The notes under the pieces are model-generated. The model saw nothing but the letters and a program-made list of their open reading frames with translations. It had not been told where the DNA came from and ran no database searches. From an uncultured Bacteroidales bacterium (GTDB taxonomy: Bacteria; Bacteroidota; Bacteroidia; Bacteroidales; JAUNSR01), in assembly GCA_947074245.1 (NCBI GenBank), contig CAMTOW010000028.1:1-11369 (forward strand): a stretch of 11,369 bases of DNA. Reading direction: 5' to 3'. The first letter of the stretch is position 1. Every line of letters starts with the position of its first letter. Below, piece after piece: positions 1-6,383 of this stretch. The position numbers and the translations under genes are program-made.

Positions 1-40
1 TTCATTGTTTCATTGTTTCTTTGTTTCATTGTTTCATTGT
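1..40. repeat. 8-bp tandem repeat at the left edge
   Basis: Five consecutive 8-bp units of TTCATTGT are present, with the third unit varying to TTCTTTGT. The tract probably extends beyond the left edge, so its full copy number is unknown. After position 40 the pattern decays (TTTACAAT). The unit length is not a multiple of three, so copy changes by replication slippage would shift any reading frame through it; no open frame through it is seen in this window. Confidence 0.85.
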
Positions 41-362
41 TTTACAATCGACTTTTTCTTCAATCTTATCGCTGATTCAAATATTATTTCACCCATCGTA
101 TGCGACCGGAAATAAGACATTATCAAATTATAAAACAACATTTCAAATCTCAAAATACGAACACGTCTGTTTAGCTAGATAGTCGATTGATCTACATTTC
201 ATTTTCAGAAATCGGAAAGAGAGATTCCGAATAAAAAAATATTTTAATAAGCTTCTCTAATCAGAATATGGATCACAATAAATCTCTTTATTAAAAGACG
301 ATTCGATAAAAAGAGAGGATTTAGATTAAACCAAATCAAGGATATTTTTAAATATTTATTTA
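41..362. other. A/T-rich intergenic region without a gene
   Basis: No open reading frame with a credible start or recognisable protein was found on either strand. The stretch is strongly A/T-rich. One short inverted repeat is visible, TCGGAA (212-217) against TTCCGA (225-230) with a 7-nt loop. An A-run rather than a T-run follows it on the + strand, and no T-run follows it on the - strand, so it is not a convincing terminator. No tRNA-like fold or other RNA gene was recognised. Confidence 0.6.
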
Positions 363-370
363 TAATTTTG
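363..370 (+). promoter_or_regulatory. Bacteroidota-type -7 box for the lipoprotein gene
   Basis: TAATTTTG matches the TAnnTTTG -7 consensus of the Bacteroidota primary sigma factor. It ends 27 bp before the ATG at 398, leaving room for a short leader. No clean TTTG -33 box sits about 19-21 bp upstream, only a T-rich run. The box overlaps the possible TTG start at 368, which argues against translation from that codon. Confidence 0.45.
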
Positions 371-397
371 TATATAAATAATCAAGACGAAATCACT

Positions 398-1183
398 ATG
401 AAGTTGAAAAATGTCTGTTTAATCGTATTATGCGCAATCCTTTGTTTGTTTCACGGATGCACAACCTCCAAAGGATTACAGAAATCAATGAGAAACTGCG
501 CGCCAGGATTCGGTTATGAAATGCGTTCCTCCGGATTTCCACAACCGGCAATCGCTACCATCGTTTTACAAGACGTAGGAGCAGCTAATATGGACTATGT
601 AACCGTCGTAAAAAAGAAAAACCAATACCTGATTCCGCTGATCTTCTATAATTACAGTCATTCGAAGTTTCATGCCACTTTAGGAGAACAATCCATGCAA
701 ACGCCTTTTCGAAATTTTTTCCTGGAGGCTCTTTATTCCGAATGTGAACGGTTTAGTTTTGAGTTGACCCAGGAGATTGGAGAGAAGGATCCGGAATCGG
801 TTTATTTCATGAATATCCGGTTCAACAATGTAAACAGTCAGTCTCAGATCACTTATGCGGAAACTGTAATCTTATGGTTCGGCGATGATTTGAAGTTCGG
901 AGAAGGATTTCTTCAGAATAACAAATATCAGGTCGGAAATACGAAATCGAAAATCGTAATGGAAGTGGATGTATTTAAAGGTGCGAAATGCATCTTCCAT
1001 AAGAATTATGACATCGCATTCAATCCGGGAAGAAAAAGAACAACGGGTGATATCGATGCTGCCGCAGCAATGGCGATGAATATGATGGCTGAAAGCCTAT
1101 CGGAAGCAACGCGGGAGATAACGGAGAATCTGGCACAAGAACTTAATTTCCTGATCATCGGAAGCGAACGTGCTCAGAAGTAA
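398..1183 (+). CDS. Putative lipoprotein of unknown function
   Basis: The protein has 261 residues from the ATG at 398. This start is preferred because it gives a clean lipoprotein signal: two early lysines, a hydrophobic core (residues about 6-18), and the lipobox FHGC with Cys at residue 21. A TTG at 368 would put ten charged residues ahead of it and lies in the promoter box. The mature part reads as a soluble periplasmic domain with alternating short hydrophobic strands (about 52-60, 78-84, 136-141, 150-161, 185-193). A helical, Ala/Met-rich C-terminal segment follows (about 220-250). No family was recognised. The strand-rich body with a final helix loosely resembles small outer-membrane or transport-accessory lipoproteins, but that is only a guess. 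The gene is a single unit: its neighbour to the right is convergent and shares its terminator, and no gene in the window precedes it on this strand. Confidence 0.8.
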   Translation: MKLKNVCLIVLCAILCLFHGCTTSKGLQKSMRNCAPGFGYEMRSSGFPQPAIATIVLQDVGAANMDYVTVVKKKNQYLIPLIFYNYSHSKFHATLGEQSMQTPFRNFFLEALYSECERFSFELTQEIGEKDPESVYFMNIRFNNVNSQSQITYAETVILWFGDDLKFGEGFLQNNKYQVGNTKSKIVMEVDVFKGAKCIFHKNYDIAFNPGRKRTTGDIDAAAAMAMNMMAESLSEATREITENLAQELNFLIIGSERAQK

Positions 1184-1215
1184 GATCCGAATAAAGAACG
1201 TTATTGAAAAAATAA

Positions 1216-1265
1216 ATCCCTCCAATCACTATTTTTCCAAATAAGAAAACAGTGATTGGAGGGAT
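1216..1265. terminator. Bidirectional intrinsic terminator between convergent genes
   Basis: A perfect 15-bp inverted repeat pairs 1216-1230 with 1251-1265. Four inner T-A pairs (1232-1235 with 1246-1249) can extend the stem past one mismatch. A T-rich tract follows on the + strand (1266-1275) and another on the - strand (complement of 1206-1215). It lies 32 bp after the lipoprotein stop and 67 bp after the symporter stop, so it fits both transcripts. Confidence 0.88.
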
Positions 1266-1332
1266 ATTTTATTTTAAAAGAATCCCAAAGACGGGGAACT
1301 TATGTATTGATAAATCGTATTCGGGAAGAGGA

Positions 1333-3276
1333 TCAACCTGCCATTTCGGCTTTTACAGAAGACTCTTCGGCACGATCGGAAGCATACGAACCTTCCGCAT
1401 CCGCGACTTCTTCCGATTCGAGTTTATCATACCAGTTTTTCTTCAAGATAAAGGTCGTAATACCGATGATCAGAACACCGATCGCCATATAGAAGTATTC
1501 TTTCAATACGAAATAGATCGGAGACGCAACCAGACAAGTTTGCCAAACGATACCCACAGCAATGTTTGAAACGTCGCGTTTAAAGTTCATATTGCGTTGG
1601 AACGACGGAGTTTCGGCGATTACTTGTTTGTAAACCGGATCCCACAATCCCCAAGGACGGGTTTTGCGATAAAAATTCTTGAGAGCTTCCGCTTCGGTCG
1701 GTTCGGTCGTATAGGTGCCGAGCAAGCAAGCGATAAAAGAAACCAACAGAATGATCGGGAAATAATACAGCGCTACCGAACTTCCGAACATCGTAGCATC
1801 GTTCGGGAAAACGAACGGAAGAATCAAGGCAGGAATCATACCACCGATCATCCCCCACGCATATCCGCGAGAATTGAAACGCCACCAATGCCATTTCAGA
1901 ATATTCGGAGCAATATAGCCTCCGTATAGAGCACTGGTGATCCACATCAACACACTGTTCACATCCTGAGCCAACATACCGAAAAGAATACTAACGGCAA
2001 CCACGACCAGACCAACCACGTAATTGGCCATATTGGTCTGCTTCGCCGTAGCGTTCGGACGGAAATATTTGATATAGATGTCATTTACGATGTATGCCTG
2101 TGAGGCGTTGAGCGTTCCGGCGAAAGTTGACATAAAGGCTGCCAGAAGTCCCGCAAGAAGCAATCCGGTAAGACCAGAAGGGATCCATTCGTGTTTGATA
2201 ACGGCAGGAAGAACCAGTTCGAAGTCGATCTGATTGTTGACCGTAATCTGCTCTTTAAGCTGATCGAACAAAAGAAGTCCCAGAATAGCGATACCCGCGA
2301 TCATCAAATAACGGACCGGCATCAAAATCACCGATACGAATCCCGACATGAGGGAAGCTTCGCGTGAATTGCGGGCAGAAAGCACTTTCTGCATATCATA
2401 AGAAGGGGACGGCCCAGCGATGGAATTCAGAATTCCTTTAACCAACACCATTCCGAAGAACAAACTGAAGATCGAATAACCATCATCGGTGATCTTCTGA
2501 TTGAACGTACTGAATTTATCACTCCAGTTCAAGCCCAGTTCGGCACCGAAGAACGGAGAATGCCATCCTGCCGGAACAATCGTAGTGAGATCCAAATCGC
2601 CCAAATGAAGCATCGCGATAAAAGCGATAGCGATAGCAGCCATTGTCATAATCATATACTGAGCGACATCCGCCCATACGATACTGAGCATCCCTCCCAA
2701 TAACGAGTAGAATACGGCAAAAGCCGTGAAAAGGATTCCCCAAACGTGAGGCACATACGCATCCGAAATGCCCGACATGAACGGAAACACCACTTTGAGC
2801 GGTAGGAAGATTTCGATGAACTTACCCATTCCGATAAAACCGTAGGCAAGCATACCCAAACACACAATGATCGCGAATATCACGATAATGGTATGGGACA
2901 AAGCAGCACCCTTATCTTTTCCGAAACGGAAATTTACCCATTGAGCACCCGTAATACAATCGGAGCGACGCAACCAAGAGGAAAGATAAATCATGAGGAA
3001 TATCTGGTTGAAGACCGGCCAAAGCCAAGGAATCCAGATACTTTTGATTCCGTAAACGACGGTAATCGCTACAAGCCATACAGTTCCGGAGATGTCGAAC
3101 ATCCCGGAAGCATTGGAAAGACCAAGCATATACCACGGAATCTTATTACCACCGAGCAGGTAAGAGTCGAGACTTTTGGACGCTTGTTTCTTCAGGTATA
3201 GACCGATAAAAACAAGTCCACATAAATACAGGCCTATGATCGCTAAATCGACATAGCCGAGGAGCATATTTTCCAT
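1333..3276 (-). CDS. Sodium:solute symporter family (SSS) transporter
   Basis: This 647-residue inner-membrane protein belongs to the SSS/SLC5 family, which couples Na+ entry to uptake of sugars, amino acids, organic acids or similar solutes. The substrate cannot be read from the sequence. Many hydrophobic segments are visible from residues 7-27 onward. The N-terminal part shows the family pattern SYLLGGNKIPWY (38-49) followed by SNASGMFDISG. The strongest mark is AAFMSTFAGTLNASQ (379-393), the segment around the Na+ site, followed by a VNDIY motif. Length exceeds the usual 480-550 residues. The extra part is a C-terminal extension (about 530-647) with an amphipathic linker, two further membrane segments (about 572-590 and 596-611) and a Glu/Ser-rich cytoplasmic tail. 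The first ATG is used; another ATG three codons later is possible. No Shine-Dalgarno sequence is seen. It lies 61 bp downstream of the YciO-like gene with no terminator between, so shared transcription is possible though no functional link is evident. Confidence 0.93.
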   Translation of the reverse strand: MENMLLGYVDLAIIGLYLCGLVFIGLYLKKQASKSLDSYLLGGNKIPWYMLGLSNASGMFDISGTVWLVAITVVYGIKSIWIPWLWPVFNQIFLMIYLSSWLRRSDCITGAQWVNFRFGKDKGAALSHTIIVIFAIIVCLGMLAYGFIGMGKFIEIFLPLKVVFPFMSGISDAYVPHVWGILFTAFAVFYSLLGGMLSIVWADVAQYMIMTMAAIAIAFIAMLHLGDLDLTTIVPAGWHSPFFGAELGLNWSDKFSTFNQKITDDGYSIFSLFFGMVLVKGILNSIAGPSPSYDMQKVLSARNSREASLMSGFVSVILMPVRYLMIAGIAILGLLLFDQLKEQITVNNQIDFELVLPAVIKHEWIPSGLTGLLLAGLLAAFMSTFAGTLNASQAYIVNDIYIKYFRPNATAKQTNMANYVVGLVVVAVSILFGMLAQDVNSVLMWITSALYGGYIAPNILKWHWWRFNSRGYAWGMIGGMIPALILPFVFPNDATMFGSSVALYYFPIILLVSFIACLLGTYTTEPTEAEALKNFYRKTRPWGLWDPVYKQVIAETPSFQRNMNFKRDVSNIAVGIVWQTCLVASPIYFVLKEYFYMAIGVLIIGITTFILKKNWYDKLESEEVADAEGSYASDRAEESSVKAEMAG

Positions 3277-3337
3277 TCGTATCAGATTTTAAAATATTGC
3301 AAATAATGTGAGTTTCATTCGAAAAAAGGGGGAAGCA

Positions 3338-3949
3338 TTAATACTGAAGCTTACCTATACCCTGACGTATAATTTCGGGTTCATCGCCCGTGAGATCCAC
3401 TACCGTGGTCGGTTCGTTCTTTCCGTATCTGCCGTCGATCACCGCATCGACCTGATTCTGATATTTTTCAAAGATCAGTTCGGGATCGGTCGTATATTCG
3501 ATCACCTCATCTTCATCTTTTATGGAAGCCGTAAGAATCGGTTCGCCGAGCATTTCAACCAAACTACGAGTGATTGAATTATCAGGAATACGTATTCCAA
3601 CCGTCTTTCTCATCTTAAAAGGCTTAGGCAAACGACTGCTTGCAGTCAAGATGAACGTAAACGGGCCAGGCAGATTCTTTTTGAGGATCTTAAACTGATT
3701 GTTATTAACCCGCGCATATTCGCTAATGTTGCTCAAATCGGAACAAATGATCGAGAGAAGCGCTTTCTGAGCATCGACACCTCGGTATTTATAGATTCGT
3801 TCGAGCCCTTTTACATTGAGCGCATCGCATCCCATCGCATAAACCGAATCGGTCGGATAAATTAAAATTCCGCCGCTACGCAACACTTCCACCGCTTTTT
3901 CCAATTCCCGTTCGCTGGGATTGTCGGGGTAAATTTTTATAAACATCAT
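3338..3949 (-). CDS. YciO/Sua5/YrdC-family protein (threonylcarbamoyl-AMP synthase-like)
   Basis: This cytoplasmic protein of 203 residues spans the whole YrdC-like fold. Seen motifs are YPTDSVYAMGCDA (31-43), KYR (54-56), LPGPFTFIL (93-101), VGIRIPDN (117-124), PILTAS (137-142), DAVIDGRYG (168-176) and a C-terminal TTVVDLT...IIRQGIG (181-199). The family binds ATP and double-stranded RNA. Its TsaC/Sua5 members make threonylcarbamoyl-AMP for the t6A modification of tRNAs reading ANN codons. The N-terminal IYPDNPSER and the LSIICSDLSNISEYA block resemble the YciO branch more than TsaC. At the place of the TsaC S-x-N motif this protein has SIK, so the Asn appears missing. TsaC activity is therefore a plausible database label but unproven here. 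There is no Sua5-type C-terminal domain. ATG ATG begins the gene, so the start could be one codon later (3946). Confidence 0.88.
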   Translation of the reverse strand: MMFIKIYPDNPSERELEKAVEVLRSGGILIYPTDSVYAMGCDALNVKGLERIYKYRGVDAQKALLSIICSDLSNISEYARVNNNQFKILKKNLPGPFTFILTASSRLPKPFKMRKTVGIRIPDNSITRSLVEMLGEPILTASIKDEDEVIEYTTDPELIFEKYQNQVDAVIDGRYGKNEPTTVVDLTGDEPEIIRQGIGKLQY

Positions 3950-4245
3950 CAGAATGAGTTTTGTAAATAGTCAAAAACTTAACACCATGGGGAAGAGAAA
4001 GTTGCATAAACTTCCGATTTTTTCTCCGAAAAATGACCCGGAACCGGATCTACCGCTACCCGACTCAAAAAACGGATTGAAACGAAACGCGAAAAATGGG
4101 ATTTATCATTCAGAAAACATAGCCAGGTTTCATAAAAAATCCATAACCCTCAAACAGATACAAGATACAGTTCGGAATAAAACCCCGAACGGAACCGCTG
4201 CGAAGATAAAATTTCCACTTTATAAAACCAACGAAATGTAAGGCA
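3950..4245. other. Intergenic gap between araC-type and yciO-type genes; no convincing gene
   Basis: Both flanking genes lie on the - strand, so this gap should hold the 3' end of the AraC transcript and the promoter of the YciO-like gene. A + strand frame of 95 codons (3954-4241) fits the gap almost exactly. It has no recognisable domain, no ribosome site and a Lys/Asn/Pro-rich composition, and I treat it as probably non-coding. A small hairpin pairs 4170-4175 with 4185-4190 but lacks a following T-run on either strand. No good TAnnTTTG box was found on the - strand here. Confidence 0.5.
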
Positions 4246-5115
4246 CTATTTCATAAAATCGCGCTCTTCGGTAGAAAATTCGATTTTTCGGAAACGAGAA
4301 GGACTCATTCCGGTATGTTTTTTGAAAAATTTGCCAAGAAACGAAGAATCGGGAAAATGCATTTTCTCTACGATCTGTTTGACGGACAGATTGGTGGATT
4401 GCAAAAGAATCTTGATCTCTACGATGACATGTTTATCTATCAACTCTTTGGCAGTATTGCCTGTAATCTGATGAGAGATAAGAGACAGGTAACGCGGTGT
4501 GATGAAGAGCTTCTCGGCATAGAACTTCACCTCTCGTTCTTGTGAAGTATGCGTTTGAAGCAAACCGATAAAACGGCGAAACAACTCTTCCTGACGGGAA
4601 GAAACCACATTGATATCCTGCGGGAGATAGTTGGCCAGCTTATCATAAAGATTGAGAAAAAAGTTAAGCATCAGATTGCGAGCGATTCGCTCTCGATACC
4701 GATTGTCTTTATCACGATAAATATCCAACATACTATCAATCATGTGCCGGACCACTTCCGCCCGATCGGGAGCAAGCGTATAAAGCGGATTCATTTTGAC
4801 GTATTTGATGAGCGTATGATCGATCTGACTACCCAGTTCGATAAAGATCGAGGGAGGAAAAAGCGCGAAGGAAATGGTAAAGTCTGCCGATGCATGAAGC
4901 ATCATAACGGTAGAGGACGTAAGGATAATAAGCTGACTATTTTCGGCAAGCGTATATTCTTTGAAATTCAACATCAGCTGCCCCACTCCCTTGTGACATA
5001 AGAGGATCATCACTCCCGGAATCTTGACCAATTTATTCATACTGAAATCCATTTTTCCCTCATAGGCCAAAAACGGTTCGAAATCGGTTATTACAAAAGT
5101 CTCGGCATTCATCAT
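4246..5115 (-). CDS. AraC-family transcriptional regulator, likely controls the adjacent efflux operon
   Basis: This 289-residue cytoplasmic DNA-binding protein has the two-part AraC layout. Residues about 1-165 form an N-terminal sensing/dimerisation region with a cupin-like run of short strands (31-95). Residues about 180-279 form the AraC/XylS domain with two helix-turn-helix units. The first is around EVKFYAEKLFITPRYLSLI (195-213). The second is around LSVKQIVEKMHFPDSSFLGK (243-262), followed by the typical FFKKHTGMSPSRFRK ending. The gene is divergent from the RND efflux operon, with 146 bp between the two starts, which is the usual position of a local regulator. Direct repeats in that gap are candidate sites. 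Whether it activates or represses, and its ligand, cannot be told. The gene opens with ATG ATG, so the start may be one codon later (5112). Confidence 0.92.
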   Translation of the reverse strand: MMNAETFVITDFEPFLAYEGKMDFSMNKLVKIPGVMILLCHKGVGQLMLNFKEYTLAENSQLIILTSSTVMMLHASADFTISFALFPPSIFIELGSQIDHTLIKYVKMNPLYTLAPDRAEVVRHMIDSMLDIYRDKDNRYRERIARNLMLNFFLNLYDKLANYLPQDINVVSSRQEELFRRFIGLLQTHTSQEREVKFYAEKLFITPRYLSLISHQITGNTAKELIDKHVIVEIKILLQSTNLSVKQIVEKMHFPDSSFLGKFFKKHTGMSPSRFRKIEFSTEERDFMK

Positions 5116-5156
5116 GTTTCCTTTTTTGAATATAAATGTAGTTCTTTTTTCAGTTA

Positions 5157-5212
5157 TTTAGATATTTACTTCTCATTTAGACCACAAAGCTATTCATAAT
5201 GAACTTTTAGAC
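5157..5212. promoter_or_regulatory. Candidate regulator-binding direct repeats (TTTAGA x3)
   Basis: TTTAGA occurs three times in the same orientation: TTTAGAT at 5157-5163, TTTAGAC at 5176-5182 and TTTAGAC at 5206-5212. The starts are 19 and 30 bp apart. AraC proteins commonly bind pairs of direct half-sites about two helical turns apart. The third copy lies where the -33 element of the efflux promoter would be. The region is A/T-rich, so chance recurrence is possible and the assignment is inference. Confidence 0.3.
5185..5192 (-). promoter_or_regulatory. Bacteroidota-type -7 box for the AraC gene
   Basis: On the - strand this reads TAGCTTTG, an exact fit to TAnnTTTG, about 70 bp upstream of the AraC start. 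No clear TTTG -33 element is present at the expected spacing. It would give a leader of roughly 60 nt. Confidence 0.4.
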
Positions 5213-5234
5213 ACTTCACATTCACTTACCTTTG
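5205..5234 (+). promoter_or_regulatory. Bacteroidota-type promoter for the RND efflux operon
   Basis: TACCTTTG at 5227-5234, followed by C, is a full match to the TAnnTTTG(c) -7 box. A T-rich -33-like element, TTTTAG, lies at 5205-5210, about 18 bp before it. Transcription would start near 5241, leaving a leader of about 21 nt before the adaptor ATG at 5262. The -33-like part overlaps one of the TTTAGA repeats, so a bound regulator would act directly on this promoter. Confidence 0.6.
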
Positions 5235-5261
5235 CGCTACTAAACGATTTGCAATTAAAAT

Positions 5262-6380
5262 ATGAACAAAACAAAAAAAATGACGCAGATGCTTGGAGTT
5301 ATCTGCGCTTTTGCCGTATCGAGCTGCCAAAAAGCGCCAGTCGCTCAAGCAGAGCCGGAATATGGCGTATTAACCGTAGCCTCATCACATCAGACCGTAT
5401 CGACAACCTATACGGCAGCTATCAAAGGGAAACAGGATATCGACATCTATCCGCAGGTATCGGGGTTCATCACTAAAATGTATGTAGAAGAAGGAGATCG
5501 TGTAAAAAAGGGTCAATTGCTATTTGTAATCGATCAGCTTGGTTATCAGGCGGCTTTGCAAACAGCTCTTGCCAACGTACAGGCAGCTGAAGCGGCAGTA
5601 GCCACAGCCGAACTGACCTATACCAGTAAAAAAGAACTTTTCGCGCAAAACGTCGTATCGAATTTCGATCTGAAAACGGCAGAGAACAATCTGCTGTCTG
5701 CCAAAGCTCAGCTGGCACAGATGAAAGCAATGGAAGTAAACGCACGCAACAATCTGTCATACACCGAGGTAAAAAGCCCGTCGGACGGAATCGTAGGCAT
5801 ATTACCCTATCGCATCGGCGCATTGGTAAGCCCATCCTCACCGAAACCGTTCACAACCATTTCGGACAATACTCAGATGTACGCTTACTTTTCAATGAAC
5901 GAAGCGCAATTGCTGAACCTGACCCGCGAATACGGATCGAAAGAGGATGCACTCAAATCTATGCCAGCCGTAGAATTGAAACTAAACGACAACACGTTGT
6001 ACTCAGATAAAGGAAAAATCGAAACAATCAGCGGTGTGGTTGACAAAAACACCGGAAGCGTAAACATCCGCGCATCTTTCCCTAATGATAAAGGGATACT
6101 ATACAGCGGAAGTTCGGCGAACGTGATTCTACCTTCCAACAAAGAGAACGTAATCGTAATTCCGAAAATCGCCACGTTTGAGATTCAGGATAAAATATTC
6201 GTTTATAAAGTAATCGACGGAATCGCACACTCTTATCCGGTAAAAGTGATGCCATTAAACGGCGGTCGCGAATACATCGTGCTGGAAGGTTTGCAGCCAG
6301 GCGATACCATCGTTGCGGAAGGAGCAGGATTGCTTCGTGAAGGAACACCGATCAAAGTCAAATCCGGAAAGGAGGCATAA
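5262..6380 (+). CDS. Efflux RND transporter periplasmic adaptor subunit (membrane fusion lipoprotein)
   Basis: This 372-residue adaptor bridges the inner-membrane pump and the outer-membrane channel in a tripartite efflux complex. The start at 5262 gives a lipoprotein signal with early lysines, a hydrophobic core and the lipobox AVSSC with Cys at residue 22, so it is anchored in a membrane from the periplasmic side. Domain order is normal. A first lipoyl half spans about 58-92 (VSGFITKMYVEEGDRVKKGQ) and an alpha-helical hairpin rich in Ala, Gln and Glu spans about 94-165. The second lipoyl half follows at about 167-195 (TEVKSPSDGIVG), then beta-barrel and membrane-proximal domains, with NVIVIPKIA marking the latter. 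Length is normal for AcrA/MexA-type adaptors. The leader is A/T-rich without a Shine-Dalgarno sequence. It is the first gene of the operon, and its stop is 3 bp before the pump's ATG. Confidence 0.95.
   Translation: MNKTKKMTQMLGVICAFAVSSCQKAPVAQAEPEYGVLTVASSHQTVSTTYTAAIKGKQDIDIYPQVSGFITKMYVEEGDRVKKGQLLFVIDQLGYQAALQTALANVQAAEAAVATAELTYTSKKELFAQNVVSNFDLKTAENNLLSAKAQLAQMKAMEVNARNNLSYTEVKSPSDGIVGILPYRIGALVSPSSPKPFTTISDNTQMYAYFSMNEAQLLNLTREYGSKEDALKSMPAVELKLNDNTLYSDKGKIETISGVVDKNTGSVNIRASFPNDKGILYSGSSANVILPSNKENVIVIPKIATFEIQDKIFVYKVIDGIAHSYPVKVMPLNGGREYIVLEGLQPGDTIVAEGAGLLREGTPIKVKSGKEA
6368..6375 (+). promoter_or_regulatory. Strong Shine-Dalgarno sequence for the RND pump gene
   Basis: AAAGGAGG lies inside the last codons of the adaptor gene, with 8 nt between it and the ATG at 6384. 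It is the only canonical ribosome site seen ahead of any gene in this window. With the 3-bp gap between stop and start, it fixes the pump's start and suggests coupled translation. Confidence 0.75.
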
Positions 6381-6383
6381 CGC

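Noticed and set aside
212..230. Hairpin as a terminator for an upstream gene
   Set aside because: The 6-bp stem is followed by an A-run, not a T-run, on the + strand, and no T-run follows it on the - strand.
368..397. Upstream TTG start extending the lipoprotein by ten residues
   Set aside because: The TTG lies inside a TAnnTTTG promoter box and would place charged residues ahead of a standard lipoprotein signal; ATG 398 fits better.
1252..1569. Frame of 105 codons on the + strand
   Set aside because: It overlaps the terminator and runs antisense through the C-terminal end of the symporter gene; no domain and no ribosome site.
3296..3308. TATTTGC on the - strand as a promoter for the symporter
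   Set aside because: It matches TAnnTTTG only imperfectly and lacks a -33 element, so co-transcription from the upstream gene is as likely.
4170..4190. Hairpin as terminator of the AraC gene
   Set aside because: The stem is only six strong pairs and no T-rich tract follows it on the - strand.
4549..5001. Frame of 150 codons on the + strand
   Set aside because: It lies fully antisense inside the AraC-family gene, which has clear family motifs; the frame itself shows none.
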